In this document: one piece after another, positions 46,090 through 53,869 of the stretch
How positions within the stretch are numbered: the first letter of the stretch is position 1
Layout: each line of letters begins with the position of its first letter
From: Rosettibacter primus
GTDB lineage: Bacteria > Bacteroidota > Ignavibacteria > Ignavibacteriales > Melioribacteraceae
Direction of reading: 5' to 3'
Assembly: GCF_036860675.1 (NCBI RefSeq)
Contig: NZ_JAYKGK010000004.1
Coordinates: forward strand, 124,001-188,000
Length of the DNA stretch: 64,000 nt
Translations under genes and position numbers: made by a program
The notes under the pieces: model-generated
What the model saw: the letters and a program-made list of their open reading frames with translations, nothing else
What the model was told of the DNA's origin: nothing
Databases searched by the model: none

Positions 46090-47616
46090 TTAGTAAACAT
46101 TAAATTGTTTTCTTTTAATATCTTCTATGAATTGTTTGTCATAAATTCTATATCCTACCACATTTTCAAATTCAACAATGTTATATGAATTATCAAAAAA
46201 TGTTTGATTTACTTTTAAAACTGCACTGATATAACTTTCAATACATTTCTTTTCAATAACTTCAGGATCATAAGAAATTAATTTTATAAAAGGTATTGTA
46301 AAAGAATAAACTGTTTGATCATTTTCATCTAATAAACACCCAGAACTAACTATAGCATTCAATATATCTTGAAGTTGATTTTTTGATATGACAATTTTTT
46401 TTGCCAATTCATTTTTTACCTCAACCATTGTAGTAGGTTTAACTAAATTTTCAACCGCGTTAATCAAACTTTTTATAATCACATTTCTGAATTGAGGGAA
46501 AGGTCTCAATTTTGATTTTTTTAATAATGTAGATAATGATGAGTTATATGAATTGCCCCCGCAAATAATATTTGGTATATTCAAGTTGTGGATTTCAAAA
46601 TCATGCTCATTAATATTTTTAGTCTGATATATATCAATTGCAGAAGAAGCAGCATCAACATTATCACTTTTAGAAATACTTACATTATCATCTTGAATAG
46701 CAAAAATATTGGAAATCCAATTAAAAATATTTTTTTCATTTTTTACAGTAATATCATACAAATCTGTTAATGTTTGGCACAAATTATCATCTAGCCCCAA
46801 AATAATTAGAATTGACCTTTCTTTAGGTATCTTTAATAATCTTCTTGTAGAAGAATATCTCTCAATATACGCTTGATAATCACCTGTCTTACACTCAACC
46901 CACAACGGGTTACCGTTAATTAAAAAAATATGGTCAAATTCAAATTGATTGCCATTTGGCAGTGTAACTTGAATATTTTGCAGATGAGAAAATTTAATTT
47001 TATTCTGTGAAAAGAAAGAATTTAATTTTAAGAAAATAAACCTCTCAAACCATTCACCATTTAAAAAATTTATTACTTTTGGAATTCTTTGAGGTTGAGC
47101 TAAAATTGTCCTTGTTTGACGAATATATCTATAGCTCGATAAATATGCATATTCATAAAGCCATGTGCAAAACTGTGTAGTATCTGATATTACTGATTGT
47201 GGGTAATCATACAAATTTAATCTTAGTACATTACCATTTGATAAACAGCGCCGAATACCATCATGAAATAGAACTAAATTTTCAAATCGATTTCCTAAAA
47301 ATAAAGACAATTTATCATGAACATGATCATTATTGTTCAACGATTTGTAATTTATAATTGTTATCCCTCTAGACATTAACCAATAATAAATTGAAGATAA
47401 ATTTTTATCTTCAATTTCATTTTCAGCTATATTATCATCATTTACTTTTTTAGATGAGGAAGAATTTTCTGTGTTTTCATTTATGTTTTTTTTGATTGGT
47501 CCATTTTTATTGTCAGTAGTTTGCATTAACACCAATATCAATTTATGAATATCACTTCTAATTTGCATTAATTCATCAAGAATTAATTCAAGTATATTGG
47601 TTTGCTCGTTACTCAT
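46090..47616 (-). CDS. PD-(D/E)XK nuclease-domain protein (DUF1887/Card1-nuclease-like)
   Basis: This 508-residue protein has a nuclease core with E188 (NGEWFERF), D228 (FEFDHIFLING) and E241-C-K243 (PLWVECKTGDYQAYIERY), a good PD-(D/E)XK set. The following ILIILGLDD and TLTDLYDI resemble the nuclease half of DUF1887/Card1-like proteins. A coiled-coil-like N-terminus (residues 1-35), a low-complexity Asn/Ser-rich linker and an unassigned domain (about 75-180) come first. A winged-helix-like C-terminus (TMVEVKNELAKKIVIS, then SSGCLLDEND) comes last. No CARF domain is evident, so its trigger is unknown. It lies among other defence-like genes as a single transcription unit. An orphan restriction-like enzyme is the alternative. 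Confidence 0.65.
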   Translation of the reverse strand: MSNEQTNILELILDELMQIRSDIHKLILVLMQTTDNKNGPIKKNINENTENSSSSKKVNDDNIAENEIEDKNLSSIYYWLMSRGITIINYKSLNNNDHVHDKLSLFLGNRFENLVLFHDGIRRCLSNGNVLRLNLYDYPQSVISDTTQFCTWLYEYAYLSSYRYIRQTRTILAQPQRIPKVINFLNGEWFERFIFLKLNSFFSQNKIKFSHLQNIQVTLPNGNQFEFDHIFLINGNPLWVECKTGDYQAYIERYSSTRRLLKIPKERSILIILGLDDNLCQTLTDLYDITVKNEKNIFNWISNIFAIQDDNVSISKSDNVDAASSAIDIYQTKNINEHDFEIHNLNIPNIICGGNSYNSSLSTLLKKSKLRPFPQFRNVIIKSLINAVENLVKPTTMVEVKNELAKKIVISKNQLQDILNAIVSSGCLLDENDQTVYSFTIPFIKLISYDPEVIEKKCIESYISAVLKVNQTFFDNSYNIVEFENVVGYRIYDKQFIEDIKRKQFNVY

Positions 47617-47758
47617 TTTATATTACTCCTTAACTAAGAATATAAATGTTACATTGGATTTTAATTATCATTAATTTTTTTCATGAAAATATATTACTCA
47701 TAAGAAATATCATTTTTTAAGAATATTATAAAAATAGAATTGAGTGAAGAATTAATCT

Positions 47759-48127
47759 TTAATAATAATCTCTGAACCTGACAAATGAAAACCTTGATAA
47801 CTTTCCTTCTTGAATTTCAATCACATTTCTTTTTGTAGTTGAAGCAACGGCTTGGATTCCTTTTTCTCTTAATTTGTTTAATAAAACATAAGTAAATGTA
47901 AGTTCGCCCATTAAATGGACAGCATTATTTTCATAATTAGCATTTTTAAGAAGAGCTTCAATTTTTTCAAGATATTCATCTGATAACTTTTGGACATAAT
48001 CTAAACCTTCATCAGGTGGAATTATAGGGAATGGCAAATCAACTATTTTATTATAAATACTTTCAGCAATTTTTTTCTGGTTTTCTTCCCATGTATCTAG
48101 AGGATGATTTGTTAAATTAATTAACAT
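47759..48127 (-). CDS. Small CARF-like CRISPR-associated-type protein
   Basis: This 122-residue protein begins MLINLTNHPLDTW and has VDLPFPIIPPDE, HLMGELTFTYVLLNKLREKGI, VASTTKR and FVRFRDYY. This pattern matches small single-domain proteins that I recall being labelled CRISPR-associated and resembling Csx15/Csx20-type Rossmann (CARF-like) units. Such proteins bind or degrade cyclic oligoadenylate second messengers. The label is from memory of the family and needs a profile search. It is the last gene of a minus-strand cassette, 8 bases after a membrane protein gene, and the CRISPR array is about 3 kb away. No cas10 or cyclase is in the window. Confidence 0.55.
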   Translation of the reverse strand: MLINLTNHPLDTWEENQKKIAESIYNKIVDLPFPIIPPDEGLDYVQKLSDEYLEKIEALLKNANYENNAVHLMGELTFTYVLLNKLREKGIQAVASTTKRNVIEIQEGKLSRFSFVRFRDYY

Positions 48128-48135
48128 AACTCACC

Positions 48136-48933
48136 TTATAACTTTTTAATATTTCCTGCCCCCAAAAGTGCTGAAGCAACACCATTTGCATTCATAATTA
48201 AATTGTGATGTTCCAGGCTTAAACTTGCAGGCAAATCAGAGTAAGATTTAAAATTTCCAGCAATTATTCCTGTATCTTTAATTAAATGAGCTGCTATTCC
48301 AAACCAAATTGCTGCTACAGTCAGATTCTGATTTTTTTGTATAAAGTCATTTAACTTATCCCATACTGCATGATGGTTTTCAGGTAAATTATCAATAACT
48401 GTCAGCAAAGTCTTAAAAGCTAATCTCATAATAAATTCTAAAGTAAACCCGGCAATAATTGAATGAAACCATATACTTCTGTGCAATCCTAAACCACCCA
48501 ATTTAATATCAAGATCAGGAACCCCACCTTCTAAATCTGACCCTCCAGAAACAGCATAAAAAATTATTATACCCCACAATATTGAAATTAACATCTCAAT
48601 CTTTTCTTGTTTTGACATTTTATTTATATACTCATAAGCATTTTTAATTTTATCAGGTAGATTTATTGAAAAATTTATTACACTATTAAAATCATCTTTA
48701 AATGCTCTTCTAAAACCTTTTACTTTGTAATCATTAATTTTCTTTTTAAAAAATTCATTCACATCCAAAACAATTTGTTTTTTATTTTCATAAGTATCAA
48801 TAGCTGAGTTTTTAATCAAAGAAATGATAATTTTATTTATTTCTTTTTCTTTTAGTGAATTTAATGCGAATTTAAGTTCATCAAGAATTTGATTTAAAGT
48901 ATGAATTTGTGCTGGATTGAATACTGCATCCAT
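48136..48933 (-). CDS. Membrane protein with YdjM-like metal-binding motif
   Basis: This 265-residue protein has a charged, helical N-terminal half (about residues 1-105), then four or so hydrophobic segments. Between and within these lie D133, PDLD (D140, D142), H151-R152, H157, H216 and D220. The arrangement D...D.D...HR....H...H...D is like that of YdjM-type membrane-bound metal-dependent hydrolases. Such proteins are thought to act on lipids or other membrane substrates, but their reaction is not settled. It is coupled to the CARF-like gene by an 8-base gap. A membrane effector controlled by that partner is a testable idea, not a fact. Confidence 0.55.
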   Translation of the reverse strand: MDAVFNPAQIHTLNQILDELKFALNSLKEKEINKIIISLIKNSAIDTYENKKQIVLDVNEFFKKKINDYKVKGFRRAFKDDFNSVINFSINLPDKIKNAYEYINKMSKQEKIEMLISILWGIIIFYAVSGGSDLEGGVPDLDIKLGGLGLHRSIWFHSIIAGFTLEFIMRLAFKTLLTVIDNLPENHHAVWDKLNDFIQKNQNLTVAAIWFGIAAHLIKDTGIIAGNFKSYSDLPASLSLEHHNLIMNANGVASALLGAGNIKKL

Positions 48934-48967
48934 AAATAAGCCCTCGTATTTTATTAATTATAAGATA

Positions 48968-49339
48968 TCATTTATATAATTTGTTCGTATTGATTAGGAT
49001 TTCTTTTCTTTTTTGATTTCTTTTTTGTATAAAAAGAATTAAAACTGAGAGAGCATTTGACATCGTTAAACCCAATATAGCACCAGTTACTGCATCTCCA
49101 AATCCCAAAAATGAAATGAAAAAAGCTGTAGCTAATAAATCGATTAAAAAATATCTGCCATAATAAAAAAATAGAAATATGTTAATAAAAAATGCATAAA
49201 TAGATTGTGCTGAAAAAAGTAAGATATTGTTTTTTTTATTTGGATAATAAATATTGTCAAGAAAAAATCGCAATTCATAATACCAGAAAATAACAGTAAG
49301 AATAACCATTGATATACCAAGTAATAATAACGCTGCCAT
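48968..49339 (-). CDS. Small integral membrane protein, unknown
   Basis: This 123-residue protein has four predicted transmembrane segments (ALLLLGISMVILTVIFWYY; NILLFSAQSIYAFFINIFLF; LIDLLATAFFISFLGFG; AVTGAILGLTMSNALSVLIL). A basic tail follows (QKRNQKRKEI). No family is recognised. It lies 34 bases upstream of the YdjM-like gene and 11 bases downstream of the next gene, so it belongs to the same transcription unit. Confidence 0.6.
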   Translation of the reverse strand: MAALLLLGISMVILTVIFWYYELRFFLDNIYYPNKKNNILLFSAQSIYAFFINIFLFFYYGRYFLIDLLATAFFISFLGFGDAVTGAILGLTMSNALSVLILFIQKRNQKRKEILINTNKLYK

Positions 49340-49350
49340 AATATTTTATA

Positions 49351-49725
49351 TTAATTTAAAATTTCAATTGGTTTTCTTTTGCCCCAGATATATTCCCATA
49401 AAATACTCTTTGCATATTCTAAAGCGCATTGGTATATATGCTCCTCATTTAATAATAAATTATCTTCAGGCAATTCCATAAAAATACCTATAATCGCGTT
49501 TTCTTTATAAATTATATCTTGCAGCATATCTTCAAAAATAACCATAGGCTTAGCATATATTTTCCATTTTTCATTTTCATCTCTACTAACTTTCAAAACA
49601 GATAATTCGTAAAATATTTCAAATGGAATTAACAAGTTGAATAAAGCTTCCAAAAATAATTTTTGCTTATCTGATAAATATTGAAGATTATTAATTGTTA
49701 TATCGTAATTATTATTATTATTCAT
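49351..49725 (-). CDS. Hypothetical soluble protein of the membrane cassette
   Basis: This 124-residue acidic, helix-rich protein has no recognised domain. LLIPFEIFYELSVLKVSRDE and CALEYAKSILWEYIWGKRKP are the best-defined stretches. It has no signal peptide or membrane segment. It stands upstream of two membrane protein genes and is probably translated with them. No function is proposed. Confidence 0.55.
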   Translation of the reverse strand: MNNNNNYDITINNLQYLSDKQKLFLEALFNLLIPFEIFYELSVLKVSRDENEKWKIYAKPMVIFEDMLQDIIYKENAIIGIFMELPEDNLLLNEEHIYQCALEYAKSILWEYIWGKRKPIEILN

Positions 49726-49778
49726 AATTGAATCTCATAATTCTTTTAACATACTAGTAGGCGAAAAACGAAATATTT

Positions 49779-49952
49779 CTAATTTTCTTTTGAATTATTT
49801 TCACCATTAGAATTATTATCAAGAAATGGTTCAATAAATATCACATAAATTATAAGAGCTATAACAATTAAGACATATATAAAGGGGGCAATTAAGCCAG
49901 CAAATAATAAAATAAAACCTGTAAGAATAATTTTATCAACTTGTAATTTCAT
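49779..49952 (-). CDS. Small membrane protein, first gene of the cassette
   Basis: A 57-residue ORF, read directly from the sequence, starts MKLQVDKIILTGFILLFAGL. It has two closely spaced or one long hydrophobic segment (residues 8-42) and ends with an acidic, Asn-rich tail (DNNSNGENNSKEN). It lies 53 bases upstream of the gene at 49351 and on the same strand. The ORF resembles in style the 70-residue membrane protein right after the CRISPR array: an N-terminal hydrophobic hairpin and an acidic, Asn-rich tail. A real gene is likely but unproven. Confidence 0.5.
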   Translation of the reverse strand: MKLQVDKIILTGFILLFAGLIAPFIYVLIVIALIIYVIFIEPFLDNNSNGENNSKEN

Positions 49953-50395
49953 TTTGCTTCATATAAAATTAATTCAATAAAATAAATTCTAATTTTAGAT
50001 TAAGTTTTATATCAATATATGAGATAGAAGCAATAAAATTTTCTAAATTTTTTAAAAAAATTAAATAACAAAAAGATATGCATCAAAAATTAAATAGATA
50101 AAATACAACTTTGACTAAAAAACTCTATAACGAAATGATACTTTTAATATTATAATAAACTCACATTTTGATTTTGAAATAATGTAAAATACTGATAACC
50201 AAATTCTTATACACTTTTTAGACTGCTGCAAATATTTTTATTGACAATAAAATTGAAGACGTTACTTTTTCTGATGTACTTTCATCTTTTATAATCATTA
50301 ACAAAATAACAACTTTGTTAATTGGTGTTATTTATTATCTCCTAATATTTAACATCAATAACAGCAACCGAAAATGGTAATACTTTTGTATATAA
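49953..50395. other. Intergenic region, no clear gene
   Basis: These 443 very AT-rich bases contain no gene with a start codon. A plus-strand open stretch at about 50226-50379 would encode a membrane-like segment (TTLLIGVIYYLLIF), but it has no ATG and a stop codon lies directly before it. It may be a gene fragment or chance. The promoter of the minus-strand membrane cassette should lie near 49960-50050. Confidence 0.4.
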
Positions 50396-50674
50396 TTACT
50401 TGAGTAATGCTAACACCAAAGTGTTGATAAAACTCTCAAAGGGAATTTTGTGGCCGTCTTTCTGTGCTGTGATTTTTCTGAGTCCGTCTCTCAAATAAAC
50501 AACAGAATATTCCTGTTGTGCTATTTGTTGAGCTATGTTGTCATTCTTCGAAAAGTATTCTGACTCGATTATGACTTCATCAAGTCCATACTTTGCAAGG
50601 TCAAAAAACATGGGTCTGTATTGACCCATTTTCTCATTTGTGTCGATTGGACATATTTTGGCTTTTGAATACAT
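50396..50674 (-). CDS. Hypothetical 92-residue protein beside the CRISPR leader
   Basis: The start at 50674 is set by a strong AGGAGG ribosome-binding site 5 bases before the ATG; the longer ORF from 50731 adds 19 residues without such a site. The protein begins MYSKAKICPIDTNEKMGQY and contains DEVIIESEYFSKNDNIAQQIAQQEYSVVYL in two short blocks and a final hydrophobic FINTLVLALLK. No domain is recognised. Its base composition is richer in GC than the neighbouring AT-rich DNA. It is transcribed away from the CRISPR array, and its upstream region shares space with the array leader. It may be linked to the array, but this is position only. Confidence 0.6.
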   Translation of the reverse strand: MYSKAKICPIDTNEKMGQYRPMFFDLAKYGLDEVIIESEYFSKNDNIAQQIAQQEYSVVYLRDGLRKITAQKDGHKIPFESFINTLVLALLK

Positions 50675-51086
50675 AATACCTCCTGTTTTGATTGTGATTG
50701 AATAGGGGGTGGGCTCGCAGTGAAATTTCAATGGGACTCCTTAAGCCCACTTGATTAAGACCTGGTGTTGTAGAGCGAGAGGGGTTGTATAGAGGGTTAA
50801 ATTAAATCAGAATAAAAAATACGAAAACAAGGTGCAGGTGAAAATTAGTGAATTTAGATGTTGAGAAAACAGCTCAAAATCGCAGGGAAATTCTCAAACC
50901 CCCGTTCAAAAAAGTAGACAGTGAGTGGCAAAGAGGTCAAAAATTGCGAAAACAGTTCAAAATCGAAACTCAAACCTCCCAGCATTTTTAAAGAAAAATA
51001 GGTTTGAGAAAATTTTCTTAAAAATTTATCAACAAAGTACTTGATTTTGAATTAAAAATGCATATTTTAGCACATAGAAATATACT
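50675..51086 (+). promoter_or_regulatory. Putative CRISPR leader
   Basis: This 412-base non-coding stretch lies directly before the first repeat. It is A-rich close to the array. It contains an imperfect direct repeat: GAAAACAGCTCAAAATCG at 50865-50882 and GAAAACAGTTCAAAATCG at 50948-50965, each followed by a CTCAAACC block. Leader-side placement is inferred from two facts: repeats at this end are all uniform 30-mers, and decayed or variant repeats lie at the other end. No promoter motif was assigned. Confidence 0.5.
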
Positions 51087-52698
51087 GTTTGAATCGAACC
51101 ATAGTGGAATTGTGACTGTGGCCACTGTATTACTGGTCAAGTGGGGTGACCAGCGGTTTGAATCGAACCATAGTGGAATTGTGACATAACAATACCAAAG
51201 TGTCGGCAGAAACTATCAAATGGGTTTGAATCGAACCATAGTGGAATTGTGACTGCCACCATATCTTTATGGTGACAATTAAAGAAATTAAAGTTTGAAT
51301 CGAACCATAGTGGAATTGTGACCAAGGGCAGGACAACCTGCACCTTGCTTCAAGAGAGATTGGTTTGAATCGAACCATAGTGGAATTGTGACTGATCCCC
51401 GCATTATTGCTGTACATATTTATTTTTAGTTTGAATCGAACCATAGTGGAATTGTGACATGAGAACTATCAGTTCGAATGTGCTGAAAGATGGACTGTTT
51501 GAATCGAACCATAGTGGAATTGTGACGGGCGGAGTACATAGTTGCCTTTGTCTGTTGTAATGATTTGTTTGAATCGAACCATAGTGGAATTGTGACATGA
51601 GAACTATCAGTTCGAATGTGCTGAAAGATGGACTGTTTGAATCGAACCATAGTGGAATTGTGACTTTCTTTTTATTTATTCTAAATTTTGGCCCTCCTCA
51701 TTCCGTTTGAATCGAACCATAGTGGAATTGTGACATATTTCGCAGTTTCAGGTTTGATGTCGGGGGGTATGTTTGAATCGAACCATAGTGGAATTGTGAC
51801 GTAACCGTTGTGGTTATCTTTGGGAGACTGCTAAGGTTTGAATCGAACCATAGTGGAATTGTGACTTTGTATAACTTATAAGCTTCTTCAAAAAAACCAA
51901 TCGTTTGAATCGAACCATAGTGGAATTGTGACTCTTTGACCGTCGAGTCAATGACTCTTTCTAAATTCGTTTGAATCGAACCATAGTGGAATTGTGACCA
52001 ATAACTTCATTTTTCTAATATTTTCTTTCATAACATGTTTGAATCGAACCATAGTGGAATTGTGACCTCAGCCCCCACAAAGTTGATAAAATTTCTGCAC
52101 ATTGTTTGAATCGAACCATAGTGGAATTGTGACTATTCCACCAACCTTCGATACATTTTTGGGGAATTGTTTGAATCGAACCATAGTGGAATTGTGACTT
52201 TTGATAGTCGAGATTATCTTCGAGCTGTGGTTTAGTTTGAATCGAACCATAGTGGAATTGTGACTCGAGAATGCAAAGTTTTGTAAGTAAAACAGCTTTT
52301 TAGTTTGAATCGAACCATAGTGGAATTGTGACCTAATTATTTTGACTCCAAATTTTTTTAAAAAAAAGGTTTGAATCGAACCATAGTGGAATTGTGACCG
52401 CATTGGCCTTGCGGATCATCTGGTTTTTAATTTTGTTTGAATCGAACCATAGTGGAATTGTGACGCTTTGACATCCGGAGCTTCCTTGAGAGCACATTCG
52501 TTTGAATCGAACCATAGTGGAATTGTGACAAGTTGATATAAAGCTATAATTTTGTGCGTCTATATCAGTTTGAATCGAACCATAGTGGAATTGTGACGTT
52601 TCATCGTACCCTACGTAGGTACGAATGTTAAAGTTTGAATCGAACCATAGTGGAATTGTGACCTGTTGCCGTCGAGATAAATTTCCTCCACGGCAATT

Positions 52699-52747
52699 GT
52701 TTGAATCGAACCCCTGTTCGCCTCTGGCGAAATAGTGGAATTGTGAC
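52699..52747 (+). repeat. Long CRISPR repeat 25 (49 nt, with internal hairpin)
   Basis: The first 14 and last 16 bases are identical to the standard repeat. Between them lie 19 extra bases containing the perfect hairpin TTCGCC-TCT-GGCGAA. Confidence 0.95.
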
Positions 52748-52782
52748 GGTGATAAAGAACAATTATCTCCCGTAACAGAAGA

Positions 52783-52831
52783 GTTTGAATCGAACCCTTG
52801 TTCGCCCCTAGCGAAATAGTGGAATTGTGAC
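52783..52831 (+). repeat. Long CRISPR repeat 26 (49 nt, variant hairpin)
   Basis: The flanks are identical to the standard repeat. The 19-base middle is a variant of that in repeat 25 with stem TTCGC / GCGAA and loop CCCTA. The spacer between the two long repeats is a normal 35 nt. Confidence 0.95.
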
Positions 52832-52863
52832 TTGTAGTTTTTAAGAATTAAGAGTAATGCATA

Positions 52864-53076
52864 ATGAAGAAATTCGGTATCTTAATTGCAGTAATACTGG
52901 CTTTAGCACCAATAATTTTAATTGGTCAATTAGGCATATTGTGGATAGTATTTCTTACCCCTGTTTTTTTTACTCTGTCAAAGAAAGCCTTAAATGCAGC
53001 TATGGAAGATGATGAGGACGGAGATGCTGAAAATACAAACAACGATGAGGAAGTAAATTATAAACGCAGAAACTAA
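52864..53076 (+). CDS. Small membrane protein ORF between the array and a decayed repeat
   Basis: This 70-residue ORF has two hydrophobic segments (FGILIAVILALAPIILIG; LGILWIVFLTPVFFTLS) and a strongly acidic tail (MEDDEDGDAENTNNDEE) ending in KRRN. The charge layout is that of a real small inner membrane protein. The ribosome-binding site is weak. It begins 33 bases after the last intact repeat and ends 36 bases before a decayed 49-nt repeat, so it sits where a spacer would be. No family is recognised. It may have been inserted into an older, longer array. Confidence 0.5.
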   Translation: MKKFGILIAVILALAPIILIGQLGILWIVFLTPVFFTLSKKALNAAMEDDEDGDAENTNNDEEVNYKRRN

Positions 53077-53112
53077 TAAAGACAGTCGTTTTACTTCATA
53101 GAGTTATACTGG

Positions 53113-53161
53113 ATTTGAATCGAATACTTGTACACCTCTGGCTAAATAGTGATATTATAAC
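53113..53161 (+). repeat. Decayed 49-nt CRISPR repeat
   Basis: It is exactly 49 bases and aligns end to end with the long repeats: TTTGAATCGAA, then CTTGTACACCTCTGGCTAA, then ATAGTGATATTATAAC. The hairpin arms no longer match well. Its position beyond the small ORF marks the old trailer end of the array. Confidence 0.75.
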
Positions 53162-53869
53162 TCACTAATTTTCACGAAGAGCTAAATCTCAAAAAAATTT
53201 TTCAACCGAACTCCATCATTGCATATTCATAACTGTAGAACTCAACAATGTTTATCTTTGACAAAAAATTCATCATTGCCTTAGTTTAGAAAGGTTAGAT
53301 AACCTATTTTTAAGAACTGCTCTGGACTTATCCCTAAGAATGAAATTTCCTCAAGAATATTCATCTGCTCAAAGTCATTCAAGAATATTCCAGCCATGCT
53401 TTTCTTTCAAGCAAGTCTTGAGAGTTCTTTCAACTTTTGTGGAATTTAAGGATTAGCTTTTCGAATGGAGAAACATTTACTCGGTGAGATTGTATGTAAG
53501 CTCTTTCTTTGGTAGGTAAGTATATGATTGTATAAAGCATTAAATGAGTTACTTTGAGGCTAAGCATGGGTGTATTAGATTCTATATTATAATCAAAGAA
53601 TTTTTTTAAGAATTTACATAAAAATTTTTTCCATTCCTTTGACTCTCTAATATCAATTTATACAAATTATTTTACAGACTTAGTTAATATCTTTCATTTA
53701 TTTCCTATCGAATGTAAGAACTCTATTTTTTTACATTATGTTCACATATATAAATTCTTCTATTTCATTTTTGTTATCAAGGAAACATTATATTGCTCAA
53801 ATTTTAATCTTAGTTATACAATATCCTCTCATTGAGGAACTGAGTAATCCCAGAAATAATAAGATTGAC
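53162..53869. other. Intergenic region with no clear gene
   Basis: These 708 bases between the decayed repeat and the hsdM stop codon contain only short open stretches. One on the minus strand (about 53286-53399) reads MAGIFLNDFEQMNILEEISF and onward to a stop. It looks like a leftover coding fragment but matches nothing recognised. No RNA gene or repeat was found. Confidence 0.4.

Larger units (their letters stand above)
51087..52831 (+). CRISPR. CRISPR array, 26 repeats and 25 spacers, no cas genes in the window
   Basis: The array has 24 uniform 30-nt repeats that begin GTTTGAATCGAACC and end ATAGTGGAATTGTGAC. Two longer 49-nt repeats at the right end carry a 19-nt insertion at their midpoint. 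Spacers are about 34-40 nt. The repeat resembles type I-B/III repeats of the GTTTTTATCGTACC ... GAATTGAAAC kind, which sets the reading direction as plus and gives ATTGTGAC as the likely crRNA 5' tag. The spacers at 51459-51496 and 51597-51634 are identical. No cas1, cas2, interference or cas10 gene was seen in these 64 kb, so processing must rely on a cas set elsewhere or the array is inactive. Confidence 0.97.

Noticed and set aside
50226..50379. Plus-strand open stretch with a membrane-like end
   Set aside because: No start codon and a stop directly before it; too short to claim as a gene. It is noted only in the intergenic entry.
51130..52515. Several minus-strand ORFs through the CRISPR array with a repeated MVRFK/HNST pattern
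   Set aside because: They are only translations of the repeats, interrupted by spacer sequence, and have no independent protein character.
51087..52831. Array read in the opposite direction (repeat starting GTCACAATTCC and ending ATTCAAAC)
   Set aside because: Its ATTCAAAC end looks like a crRNA tag, but alignment to GTTTTTATCGTACC ... ATTGAAAC repeats and the decayed repeats at the right end both favour the plus direction.
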